Made by a program: the position numbers and the translations under genes. From assembly GCA_026724425.1 (NCBI GenBank), contig JAIUCV010000231.1, positions 806,001 to 870,000 on the forward strand: 64,000 nt of DNA, read 5' to 3'. Source of the DNA: Erythrophleum ivorense. Lineage: Eukaryota > Streptophyta > Magnoliopsida > Fabales > Fabaceae. The notes below the pieces were generated by a model, which was given only the letters and a program-made list of their open reading frames with translations, had not been told where the DNA came from and did not search any database. Positions 1 through 10,499 of this stretch are shown here, one piece after another; positions within the stretch are counted from its first letter, which is position 1, and each line of letters starts with the position of its first letter.

Positions 1-315
1 AAAGTACACTGGAAAGGCTTTACTAGTCTCAGGGCTTCCCATGGTTTTTGGGGCCTCTGAGAACTCTAGAAAACTAAAAATTTTCATTTAAAAAGCCCTC
101 CTAGGTGTTTTTCCAAAGCTACACTTATTTACAAAAATACCACGGGACTTTTAACAAATTTTTTAAATTACTCTGGCCCCAGTTTCTGGGCAACTCAAGG
201 CTCAAATCTTCATTTTCTATTATTTAAAATTTTATCCAAATTTTATTTGACCTTGAATCACTGAGCTCAGGAGACTTGCTTTTCAAACTAACCCATTTTC
301 AATGTTTTTGTGACA
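1..315 (-). mobile_element. Fragment of a long LTR, same family as the LTR at 19164-23055
   Basis: The reverse complement of this stretch aligns over about 240 bp with positions 19260-19520 of the complete LTR further right. Shared blocks include GAGCCTTGAGTTGCCCA, AGGAGGGCTTTTTAAATGAA and an AGAGGCCC...ATGGGAAG-type stretch. Reading on the minus strand, the likely LTR start is a TGTCACA motif near 315, equivalent to TGTAACATCC in the other copy. The element runs off the left edge of the window. The two copies differ at many sites, so they are old family members and not a recent pair. Confidence 0.6.
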
Positions 316-1212
316 TACCAAGCATTACAATAATTCTTAGTGGTATAAGATCAAATCCTTTACTTTCAATTTAAGATTTTTCCTAATAAGCAAGGTAAAA
401 ATAATGTAAGTTAAAATATCAAGTGGAGTTGAAAGCAATGCTAAGTTGAAATCTATTTTTCCTTGATAAGAAATACTATTTTTCTAAATGAACTTAGTTA
501 GAATGACCACACAGATGAAATACAATTTCCAAATCAACTAAAATAGGTTTTTTGTAATCTTGAAATAGGGAAAACATGATTGAAATACAACGTTAAAAGT
601 GACTAAAATATATTTCTTTAGGAAGAAAAAGTGGAAGAATAATTATTTTGAAGTAACATCGTTAAAGTTTGAAATATAGTTTCAAAACTTGTGAAAATAC
701 AGCTTTTCTTGAAAAAGGAAGAGTGAAATGTAGTGAAATGCAACTTTTCTTGAAAAGGAAGAATGAAAATGTAACTGTTTTATGAAGAAATGATAGGATT
801 ATGAGTAGCAATATAATTTTTCTGCCTTTGGTAAGGTTATCCATCTTGCTAATGATATCACACATAGAGTAATATGGTCTTTTTTGCCTTGGGTGGGTTT
901 ATCCTTTATGCCTGAGATATCACTTATGCAGTAGTAGAGTTTTTCTCCCTTAGGCAAGTTTATACTTTTGGCTACCATTGGAGAGCCTATTATTACGCAA
1001 CCCTAAACATGGTTCATGCGCTACCTTATAATTAAAAATCATAAGCTAGTTACTATGTTATCCTATCACCTTAGCGTTAAATATATGAATTAAAGACTAC
1101 TACACTACTATACCCATGTAAGTTTCTTAAGGTAATTGGATTAAAGGGAACTATTATTTCTTGTCTATCTTTACTTTTAGAAATAGAACCACAAAAAAGA
1201 TGGTTAAAGCCC
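316..1212. other. Non-coding stretch with short degenerate tandem repeats; no gene seen
   Basis: No recognisable coding sequence. If the primer-binding-like site near 1213-1234 is real, this would be the interior (5' untranslated part) of a minus-strand LTR retrotransposon cut by the LTR at 1-315. It holds repeats of about 40 bp (around 690-770, sharing CTTTTCTTGAAAA.GGAAGA) and of about 62 bp (801-980). Confidence 0.4.
801..980. repeat. Three degenerate tandem units of about 62 bp
   Basis: Units at about 801-862, 863-924 and 925-980 share the order TAGTA/TAATA, then TTTTTCTGCCT or TTTTGCCTTGG, then GGTTTATCCTTT or similar, then GAGATATCAC. Divergence between units is high. The only ORF over it is short and unlike any known protein. 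Confidence 0.5.
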
Positions 1213-1620
1213 TTACCTGGTGTGCCAAATTTACAATTCAAAAGTCATGACATAGACAAAGAAGGAATCAGAAGGATTGAGAGATCAAAATAATGATGAT
1301 TTATTAAGTATGAAAGGAAGTACAATGGTAAGACAAAGTGAAGGATGATGTCTCTCAGTCTTGGCTAGCTTGATTGTATGGAAACTTATGCTTGTGTTTA
1401 GTGTGCAAATTGGTCTTTGTTTTCCTTTGTGTTGTTGGGTCTCTATTTATAAGCACTTTGGTGGAGTGTGTCACACCATCATATATCATATGTTAGATCT
1501 TATCCCAACCTTTAAATTGACTTGATTTGATGCTAAGTCATCTTTAATAAACTTGTTCAACCATAAATATCACAAAAGAAGTATAGAAATTGGGGTTTAA
1601 GATCAAGCATTACAAGTTAG
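1213..1620 (-). mobile_element. Probable LTR end of a Ty3/gypsy-type element, with primer-binding-like site
   Basis: Read on the minus strand there is a TATA-like CTTATAAATAGAGACC (around 1440-1455), then AATAAA-like signals near 1300, and then TTTGGCACACCAGGTAAGGG at about 1213-1232. That last motif resembles the TTTGGCACGCC..GG primer-binding sites I associate with Tat/Ogre-type plant gypsy elements. The order TATA, polyadenylation signal, primer-binding site is that of an LTR leading into an element interior. The outer LTR boundary is not identified. Confidence 0.35.
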
Positions 1621-4600
1621 TACAAGTACACCATGCCATGCAATTCCATAAATTTGCCACTAGTTTCAAAATTCATAACCTGAGCTAAAGAACTTCAAAT
1701 ATTCTGTAGCTTACCAGATCTTAAATTCAAAGGCTAGAGAATTTAGTATAAAAATTTGGACTCAAAAATCATTCTCCAAGCATCTCTACAGAATACGAAT
1801 ATTTAATATGTGGACTTTGTACAAAGATAAAAATCTCAATTAGTATACTTTATTGTGATTCATCTAAGCTAAAAGGACTCGTGCATACAATCTTAAAATG
1901 GGTTCTTTGGCCTTAACCATGCATGTACTAACCTTTCATAAATTTTTCCCAATTCATGATAATCAATTTCATACAAAAACAATAATTGAAAATACTTCTG
2001 TGTACAATTTAGTATTTCTGTCAAGCATTACTAGCAAGTTATATAGGAAATTATTCATATATAATTACCATACATGTCTTAAATAAAGGATTACATAATA
2101 CATCTACAATTCCAAAACTAAAATCATAGATTAAGTTTCAGACTTTCCAACGAGTTTATAAAATTATAGTATTACTATACATAGTCTATTATTTTGCTAG
2201 TCTATGTTCTGCTTGGTTGGCTTCATCTGAGGTATAATTGATACCTAGAAAAAAGGTTAGCTTTGTAATGAGATAAGATCCCAGTAAATAACAATGTACT
2301 CTAGGAATATGCATATAAACAGCATTGAATATCATCTAGCGTACATTCGATGCACACTTTAGTGTAAGAGTACATAATTTCGGATAGCAACATACATTCA
2401 TTCATTAGGCTAATGTGCTTCAGTCATTGTCCAATAGTAGTGTTCTAATACTTATAAGAGTCACCTTAGTCGACATACATACAACCATACATAACATAGG
2501 AAATTCAAGAATTATTCAGTGCAATTACGTACGTAAACAAAAAGAATACAATATTAACTACCTGTTTCGTTACTACTATTCTGTTAAGTTATTCCTTAGC
2601 TCTTGTTGTTCCAATTGTTTCCTTAAAATTTCAGTCATATATTGCCCTAAATAAGAATAATTCATAATCAATATTTGAATTTCAATTAAGTTACTAATTT
2701 CTCGTACGTAACTCTTAATTCCCTCTCATTAGTTGGAGATTGGAATTCCTAATTTGGAATTAATCACATTTTCATTTCCTTTTATCCTCATTAATTTAAT
2801 ATCATTTGAATTAATCTTGTTGAGTTCAAGGCCTTAAGGTCCAGGCCCAAATCATTATTTGTGTGGCAATTTAGTCCCTAATACTAGTTTTCCTAGCCTC
2901 GATTAATCCATTTCAAATTATAGCAATTATATATATGTACTTTGTATAATATTCACTTACATCATTCCATCTAAAGTCTAAATACCCTTCATACATACTG
3001 CCCCTTTTGCTATTTCTATAATCCAATTTAAGACATTCTTAAGGTGTTAATTCCACAGCCAATTAAACATACACAATTTCCTTTCCACTCTACTTCCATT
3101 CTCAATCTAATTGGTTTCAAAGGAGAAAGTTTAAACACTCACCTTCAAATATCTGTGGCTTCATCCTAAGCTCCTTTAGTGTTCTTTCCTCAAGCTTATA
3201 TGGGTATCCAACAATAGCAAAACATCCTAATTTAGAAATCTAACTAATTGAAGTGGAATAATTAAGGAATTTAAAAGTTTTCCTATGCTTACTTTCAATG
3301 AGTTTTTTTGAAATCCCCTTCTAAATTCATGGCTCCTCCTTATCTTCCAACTCTTTAGCTTACCTGAACATCTGCTCCCTTCTCTCACTTTTACTCTCAA
3401 CCTAAATAGAGCTAAGGTGGAGGGAGATTATGGCAACGAACACGTCATGCTTCCTAATTGATATTGGATACCATCAAGGCAATTTACAATTCCTTTTTCT
3501 CATTTCTTACTCGGTGCTATGCTAGGTGGCAGCATAAATATAAATATCATTCCCCTCCAATTAAGATATATTGAATGGATACTCCCTAGACTCACAGTTG
3601 GAAATGTGTATATATATATATATAAGTGTTCGAATGGGTTGTATCTACACATATACGGTGCAATTAATCAAAGTGGGTGTTTATGATTTAATTATACCAT
3701 TGCTCCTCCACTTGGCTTTCTTCCACCATGTGTGCTAGGTGTCTCCATCTAACATTACCTAAACCATTTAGTTACATGCAATCCATGTCAATCCCCATGG
3801 CTAAGGATAATATTAGCAACACCGAATGCAATATATATGTAGTACGGTGAAGGCATGAAGAATTAGGTACATGTGAATTGTTTATTTAAATTTCCTAACT
3901 TCATATGCTATTCAGTTGCTTTGCTAGGTGTCTTCATTTTATATGGTTTAAGCCATTCACTTACATGCAATTTCCTATCAATTCCCACAACTAAATTGAG
4001 ATGTACTACCATGACCAAATATGATTATCTATGTGGTGAGTTAATTGAATGTCAAGGTGGCAAGGTTTTTTCCTTGTTATCTATTGTTTGTTTGCTTCTT
4101 CCTACAACTCATTTGCTCAGCCATACAAGACACCAATGCTCCCATGTTCACCCTAGCACTTTATTGTTTTTCTTATTCAAGATTTACACGGCCTTAAGTC
4201 TACATGTATAACCAAATCAAACATTTATATATTCCTAATTTTGTCTCTTCCTTTTTCTCTTAAAGTACAATTCATTCAGCCACCATGTGTTGCTATTTCT
4301 TTGTTTACATGGTCAAGGGTAAGACATATTAACCGAGTGCCCACATGCATTTAGACTAATAGATTTATGGTTTATGAGGTGTCACATGGCTAGTATTTGA
4401 GTGGTGGTGTTTTAGTCACTTGTGACGTGCATGTAAGTCACTTAATATGTAACCATTACGAAATACATTTCTATATGCTTCTACCTTAGACAAAATAACA
4501 CGTCAATGTCTCATTAAAGGTCTTCTAATATGTATCCTCCTTTTTAGTCCTAATTAAATCAATTAGCTTCTAAGTAACCTTGATTATTTCCCTAATGTTT
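1621..4600. other. Decayed repeat DNA, probably minus-strand LTR remnants; no gene supported
   Basis: Short hydrophobic ORFs here (for example 2415-2654 and 3873-4211) have no recognisable domain. On the minus strand, purine-rich blocks around 3120-3430 containing AGGTAAGC and GGTGAGTGTTTAAAC look like the leader portion of long plant gypsy LTRs. A block near 2820-2910 has phrases (GGGACTAAATTGCCAC) common in such LTRs. Boundaries and family are not determined. Confidence 0.3.
3723..3996. repeat. Two diverged copies of an ~80-bp sequence
   Basis: Positions about 3730-3808 and 3918-3996 share GCTAGGTGTCT.CAT, then TAAACCATT or TAAGCCATTCA, then TTACATGCAAT and TCAATTCCCA or TCAATCCCCA, separated by unrelated DNA. 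This looks like an old local duplication in non-coding repeat DNA. Confidence 0.35.
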
Positions 4601-7600
4601 ACTGACGGTTGTCCCTTGATGTTTTTCTTTAGTTAATTTGAGTTACGTTACTATTCAAGGGAAATTCAGAATGCAATAGAGTGCTAATGATAATAGTCAA
4701 TTAAGTTGCTTAGTAGAATTATAGAAACTGCTTGAACAAGGTGACTTGTCATGGTAGAACTATTCTATTTAGAGCAACTTGGGGAATTTGCTATATTAAT
4801 TCCTTGTGTGAGGCTTGATGAATGGTAATTAATGAATCTTTAGGTCTTCTAAAAGTGGATTGGATTGAGATGGCTTGATTGAGATTTTAATGGTTACAAG
4901 GCCCTTATAACAAATATTAAAAACTTAATTAAAATTGACCATAACAAATATTTAAAATTATTTTTCCATTCAAATAATATCAAATGCAAAGTCATTTCTA
5001 TATCCTTTTAAATAATTTGACAACAAAATTTAAAAAAAAAATTGACTAAACACAATAATATAAAGAAAAGTGTCTATAAAATAATTTTGTCAAACACTAA
5101 CTATTTTTTATTGTAACTTTTGTAAATTCCAACTAAAAAGTTTAAAATAAACAAAAATTTACAACAATCTCAAACAAGTTCTTATAAGTTTTCATCAGTA
5201 TATATTGACTACATCCCCAAATGATCAAACAGAGCCTCTCTCTAGTCATTATAAGAATAGGTTTAGTTTTGAGAGTTAGCAGCAGTTGAAATGAACCTGA
5301 TAGCTCAAATTCATGCTAATAATCTGGTTAAGAATTAATCAAATTGAACCCATGTCATTAATATAATCAAGATTTAACTTCTGTAACAGAACAGTGACTT
5401 CATATTCTCCAAGAGTACAGCACTGTTTTCTCCTAATTAATTTATGTTACCAGCAAGATACTATTTTCTTTAACATTCTTCTGCTAATCAAACAACTGAT
5501 GATAGAAAAAAAAAAGGGATAAATTACAGTAATTTCATGTGATTTGGTCCAATTTAGTCCACATGTATGAATTGTGTCAATACTTACGTAGATTTGCTTT
5601 TCACTATTTAAATATCTTGTGATATTGTTAAAATAATGAATAACTTTATTGTTAAAAGTGTATTTTATTTATATTCTAAACATTTTTATGATGTTATATT
5701 CTTGGAACCAAGTAGATAGTTTTAATTTTCAAATATCAACTTAATCACAATTATATAGCCTTAGATCAATTACAAAAAATTTTAAAGTGAAATATACCGT
5801 CAACAACAAAAATGAACATCGTTTGGGTATTCACATGATTAATTTAATGACAGGAAAATAAATTTAACTTCCTTAAACGAATTTGTAATTACAATTTTAG
5901 TAAATTAATTTTAAAATATAAGAAGATATTCCCTTGTAATTTGGAAATAAAAAATAAACCCCCTCTTACTTAAAATAAAAAACTAAAAGTTGTAATTATT
6001 TGTCCCATTGAAAATGTCAAGAAATCATTTGAGCACGGAGCCTCTTATTTATGTAACCTGAGGGGGCCTTAAAATAGAAGAGCTAAATCTCTAATTTCCT
6101 AAATCTCCAATTTTCATAAGCTTCAATTTTGTCTGAACTACCACAACGTGCTCAATCAAAGTCGTGAAAAAAGACCGAGAAAACAATAGAATTTTGGATT
6201 TAAAGAAAACAGTATTTTGTTACATTTTAAAATTAATGTACTAAAATTATGATAATTAGATTTTAGTTCAAAAAATATAATATATTTTTCCCTTAGTTAA
6301 AATTCAGGCTAACAAATGATTAAGTTGTAATGAAACAAGTTATTTAAAAAAAAAATTTGAACAAAACACACCCTAAACCATAAGAATATAAACATAATTT
6401 TTAAACAAATTAACCACAATCAAATAAATTGTAATTTACTGGAAAAAATTTACTCAGTACATTTTGTCAATGTTCAATACTGATCTTGCAGCTAGTAGTT
6501 CTAGATCACATGAAGTAAGATTTTGCGCAGTGAGAACCATAGCTGACATATATACATGGGCCAACAAGACTTACACAAGTCATGTGTTGTCACTGAGTAA
6601 AATAATAACAATGGGGTCATTTCTGCATAATGAGCTGTGGAATCTAAAAGATCACTGGCCGTTCAAACTGCTACTATCTAGCAATGCCAATACGCCATTA
6701 TTCATCATTCATTTTCTTGATTTGAAACATCACTTTTTCTCCTCAAATTTGAAGTTGTTTAACCTCTTTTTGAATAAGTCCCTTCAAATTCAAATTCCTT
6801 TTTCTTCTTTATTGGACATAGCGCGGCAAAAGTTAGGTATCTCTCACTTGTCACTTGGCAAACTGTTACAGATAATTCTACCTGTGAAATATGGTCCACT
6901 GACTTGTATTAGCAAATTTTCATCAACTTTTTATGCTTGTATGTCGCTATCTTGGCCGAGATTAATGCGCATATGCTTCCACCAACAAGATGTGAAAGTT
7001 ATCTAAATTGAAAGTCTAAATAGAGCTTAATATAATAGGATTTTTAATGCACGCCTTGTCTATCTTAATGTCATGTCAACCTGCGTTTCAAACTTCGAAG
7101 ATGTAAAGAAAATAATAGAGGGGTTGCTTCTTTCTGCTGCCTAAAAGAAGCATCCAATCCAAGCATTAGTGGCATCTGCAGCTTTCATTTCTGCATGCCA
7201 TTCACATCCAAATGCATCAAGACAACGAAGTTGCATAGAGTAAAAGAGAGAGAGAAGAATGTTGGTATGTTTGTCCTTGTCATACATAATTGTTCAATAA
7301 AAGCATAATGACCTCCCAAGATTATTCCTCCTTCTACACCTTGTCTTTTTGCCCCTACACTGCCCCCAATTCTTCAACCTCCCTTTTTCAAACAAAAAGA
7401 AAACTTTAGACGAGTTTTATAGCTAGAAAGAACTAAACCTAACAAGAAGTAGGAAAAAAAAAAGAAATTAAATCATATATGTGTGATTATTTTATTTTTA
7501 GAGGGAATGCAATTTTTGGGGTTGATAAAAGATATCCTTTTAGTCCTTAATTTAATTCTTATAAGTTACTGAGTCACTACTTATTAATCTTTGGTGGGAA

Positions 7601-8533
7601 AAAAAAAAGGATAGAAGCAAGGCAAACGTATATATTTTAGGGATTTATAAATAACGAGTCAAAAAATTTTAAGGCCTAAATTATGTAATTTTAAGATTCA
7701 AGAACTAATTCAATAAATGAGACATATATTTTTTAGGATTAAAAGAAAATTTCCTCTTATTGTTTACTGTAGCAATTAAAACCTAAAATACCACTAAGTG
7801 ATTAACTAGTAATGTAATAAATTAAAAAACATTGAATGACACGTCATCTGAGAATAAATTAATTTCGAGTCAAATTCGTGCAATTAACCATAATTTTAAG
7901 AAAAATAAAGTAAAATTAAAAAAAAAAGATATTATCTAAACATAGCATCCCAAAACAACTCCAGATACCCAAAGCTGAAGAGGGGTTTCGGGACATGTTG
8001 GCAGAGCATCACTCAACTCATCATTCCTCCAAACACACCCTTCCATGTGCTACTTCCGACATTCCCTTTGGACTATTCACCCACCCTTTTTCTTCTTTAC
8101 CACTGCTTTTGCCTCCTTGTACCGAAAAAATGGAGAAACATGCTTTTGCCTCCTTTCCCTACGTACACAAGCTAAGCAACTCCCTCGCATTGGCCAATCA
8201 ACATCTTCTCTTTGGATTTTGCAACCTACCTGCCGATTCTCATTCCCTTTTAAAATCATTTTCGGATTTCATCGAGGCACTCAAAAATTTTAATCATTCA
8301 TAGATTAGATTTTGATACAATTTATTATTTTTATCAAGTTGTTTTTAGTAAAAATATAACATGTTGAAAAACTTTGTTAACACATCAAATCATGTAGTGA
8401 TAAACCATAAAAATTTCTACTGAAAGTGTTTTTATTTAAAAATATAATAATAATCACCTAAGAACTGTAGTTAAACGGTTTTGATAATTTCTACAAGTGG
8501 AAAATCTTAATAAACCATAGATGGCACTACCCC
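4601..8533. other. AT-rich intergenic DNA; no supported gene
   Basis: Mostly A- and T-tracts. A MITE-like phrase (GGATAAATTACAGTAATTTC...TGATTTGGTCCAATTTAGTCC) lies at about 5517-5562. The ORFs at 6464-7006 and 7995-8303 have no recognisable domain and no convincing promoter. The last few hundred bases are promoter for the gene at 8616 and include a CCAAT box (GGCCAATCAAC, near 8190). Confidence 0.45.
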
Positions 8534-8543
8534 TATATAAATA
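8534..8543 (+). promoter_or_regulatory. TATA box of the gene at 8616
   Basis: TATATAAATA lies 82 bp before the start codon, so transcription would begin near 8565 with a leader of about 50 bases. An ATG at 8555 opens a 22-codon frame that overlaps the main start. It lies close to or before the predicted transcription start and probably is not used. Confidence 0.6.
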
Positions 8544-8615
8544 CACGTAAAGCAATGCAAGGCTCCATAGTCCTTAGGCCTCATTTGCTAGGTATAGTTA
8601 TAAGCTATTCATATA

Positions 8616-9107
8616 ATGGGTAGAGAAAGCCATGGCCATGACCCCACTGTGGTTCACTCCTCCATTGCTCTACTCCAGGAGAGGTTCAGACAGTTGCAGA
8701 GGGTGAAAGAGATGAGGGAGGAGAGAGAGCTTTTGAGAATGCTTACGTCTGAAACTAAACAATTGATCAGTACTTCCAAACCGACGACGACGACCGCCTA
8801 CGAGCTGCCTGCAACGATGTCGTTTTTCCACCCTGAAACAATGATCGTGCCGTCGATAAGGACATCACCACCTCATCCCCATGTTTCTCTTTCTCTTTGG
8901 CCAACAGCATCATCATCGCAGGAGCCACTACAAGCAACTGCACTTTCAGTGGCGACTTTTGCCGAGCCTGAGACTCCTCCGGTCTCTATGACTTTACGCC
9001 GCCCTACTTCTACTACACAGTCTCTAGAGGCTTTATGGAAGAAGAACGCCTATGATTGTGACGGTTCTGATTCTGACGCTGGTGTTGATACTTCTCTTCA
9101 TCTGTAA
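8616..9107 (+). CDS. Plant-specific small protein with charged N-terminal helix and SLSLW / C-terminal SLHL motifs
   Basis: An uninterrupted 163-residue frame with good codon use and markedly higher GC than its flanks, preceded by a TATA box. Residues 14-44 (starting HSSIALLQERFRQLQRVK) form a strongly charged amphipathic helix, possibly coiled coil. A low-complexity Ser/Thr/Pro-rich middle follows, with FHPE at 71-74 and SLSLWP at 91-96. Then come SLEALWKK at 136-143, an acidic DCDGSDSD stretch at 147-154, and the C-terminus VDTSLHL. From memory, plant genomes hold uncharacterised proteins with this helix and a similar C-terminus; I know of no assigned function. SLSLW and SLHL resemble EAR-type (LxLxL) repression motifs, which is inference only. 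There is no signal peptide or membrane segment. The start is chosen because it is the first ATG after the likely transcription start and just precedes the conserved helix. Confidence 0.8.
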   Translation: MGRESHGHDPTVVHSSIALLQERFRQLQRVKEMREERELLRMLTSETKQLISTSKPTTTTAYELPATMSFFHPETMIVPSIRTSPPHPHVSLSLWPTASSSQEPLQATALSVATFAEPETPPVSMTLRRPTSTTQSLEALWKKNAYDCDGSDSDAGVDTSLHL

Positions 9108-10053
9108 AACAAACCTAATCTATAGTTGGCTAGTGATTGTAATTCATATGTCCAATTACATGGGTTCGGTTGTATTATAAACACCATGGCTTCCATATAT
9201 GACCACTTGGCATGAAGCTATAAATTAGCTTATCATCATCTTTATTAGCTATCACAATTTGTAGTTAATTACTATTTACTAGTAGTACCAAGAGTTTATG
9301 CCAAGTATTGAAATATCATTAACTTGATTAGTTATCTGTTTCGTCTTCTAGATTAATTATAAACGAAATGTTATATTTTGGTTCTTGCATGATTTTGTTT
9401 TAATCTTATCTACTCGGGATACTATAGAATGATACCAATACTATTTTTCGAGGTCCAAATCGCACTCTCAAGTGCTAGAGCAATACACAAGACCTTTCGA
9501 GTATAAAATTAATTACAGTTTTCAAAGCATCAAATTAGAGTTTTTATTTTAATTACATAGCTCTTTCTCCGGTTAATTTATAATATAGTTTTAGTGTATT
9601 AGTTAGCAGCAAATTATAGTGCACCCAGCTTTACAGCTTGTTATCAATTTGGTTAGTTATATATGGATTCCCCAAAAATGAGAAAACAAAAAAAGCAAAA
9701 ATTAAAACAGTAGGAAATATGAATCATCTTTGCACTACTCTAATATAAGATATTATATATAGATGGGTTGATTTATGTGAAGCCCATGAATACTGAAGAA
9801 GCAAGAAGATGGTGCCGGCAAAAGAAATGCCACAAACACAAAAAAGAGAGAGCTTTTGAATGAGTAGCCGACTTTTGCAGAAAGTTCTGCCATAAGAGAT
9901 AGCGACTGAAGATGATTCCAAAGCTCAATGAATCCAAATTGTCTTTTCGGTTTGTTTGGGTATGAGATAAGGCAACCCCAGCAGAACCAGCTTGATAAAT
10001 AATAGTACTATTTGTACCAGATTCTTAGATTGGGTTTGTGTGTATACATACAT

Positions 10054-10054
<1 letters not shown>
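9108..10054. other. 3' flank and AT-rich intergenic DNA
   Basis: The 3' untranslated region of the 163-aa gene should lie in the first ~200 bases (AT-rich, several weak polyadenylation-like sites). The rest has no clear gene apart from the speculative 46-codon minus-strand frame at 9753-9893. Confidence 0.4.
9753..9893 (-). CDS. Speculative 46-residue peptide with secretion-signal-like N-terminus
   Basis: The minus strand holds a short frame starting MAELSAKVGYSFK, then a hydrophobic core (SSLFFVFVAFLLPAPSS, residues 14-30), then a 16-residue tail starting CFFSIHG. The layout resembles a secreted small peptide. About 165 bp upstream on the same strand is a (CT)n tract followed by TATATA, a common plant core-promoter arrangement. 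No homologous family is recognised and such a short frame may occur by chance; transcription evidence would decide. Confidence 0.15.
   Translation of the reverse strand: MAELSAKVGYSFKSSLFFVFVAFLLPAPSSCFFSIHGLHINQPIYI

Positions 10055-10104
<50 letters not shown>
10055..10104. repeat. Compound microsatellite (TA)n(GA)n
   Basis: About six TA dinucleotides are followed by about nineteen GA dinucleotides, with one AAAG interruption just after. It is likely to be length-polymorphic. On the minus strand it reads as a CT-rich stretch followed by TATATA. Confidence 0.95.
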
Positions 10105-10111
<7 letters not shown>

Positions 10112-10499
10112 CGAGCAACATATCCCACTGTGGCCTTAGACCGGGTTTACCGCAAGAAATGCACCCGTAAATAGAGGGACAAAAACGGGATATAGGTGAG
10201 CAGAAAATTTAATATATTAAAGTATGAATGTTTTTCCTCAAAAGAAAAAGCAGATCCTTCAAGTCTGTTTTCACAATTAATGAAACATACCATGATTTTG
10301 CTTTTATTTTTTTTATCAGTTGGAGTACAGATTTTTTTTTCCCCCTTTGGCCATGGAGACACCACGGCAGGGACTTTAAAAAACGGACACAAATTTTGCC
10401 CACCAAATATCTCAATCTTTAAAATATCTAAAAAAGGCTTGACAATCACTGGAATACCTTGAAAAGCGATAGGAATGTCATCGTTAATATTATTGACAG
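10105..10499. other. Intergenic DNA before the copia remnant
   Basis: No coding sequence recognised. Overlapping short ORFs on both strands (10147-10462) share no features with known proteins. The left boundary of the copia fragment lies somewhere near 10450-10525. Confidence 0.4.

Noticed and set aside
3873..4211. 112-codon plus-strand ORF
   Set aside because: Lies over a duplicated non-coding repeat and has no recognisable domain.
6464..7006. 180-codon plus-strand ORF
   Set aside because: Leu/Phe/Ser-rich without any domain, no TATA box or splice context that fits, and composition like the surrounding AT-rich DNA; a chance frame is likelier than a gene.
7525..7755. Possible MITE with CCTTTTAGTCCTTAA ends
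   Set aside because: Only about 15 bp of weak inverted similarity; not better than other AT-rich stretches.
7995..8303. 102-codon plus-strand ORF upstream of the 163-aa gene
   Set aside because: Overlapped by equally open frames on both strands, no known domain, and it occupies the promoter region of the next gene.
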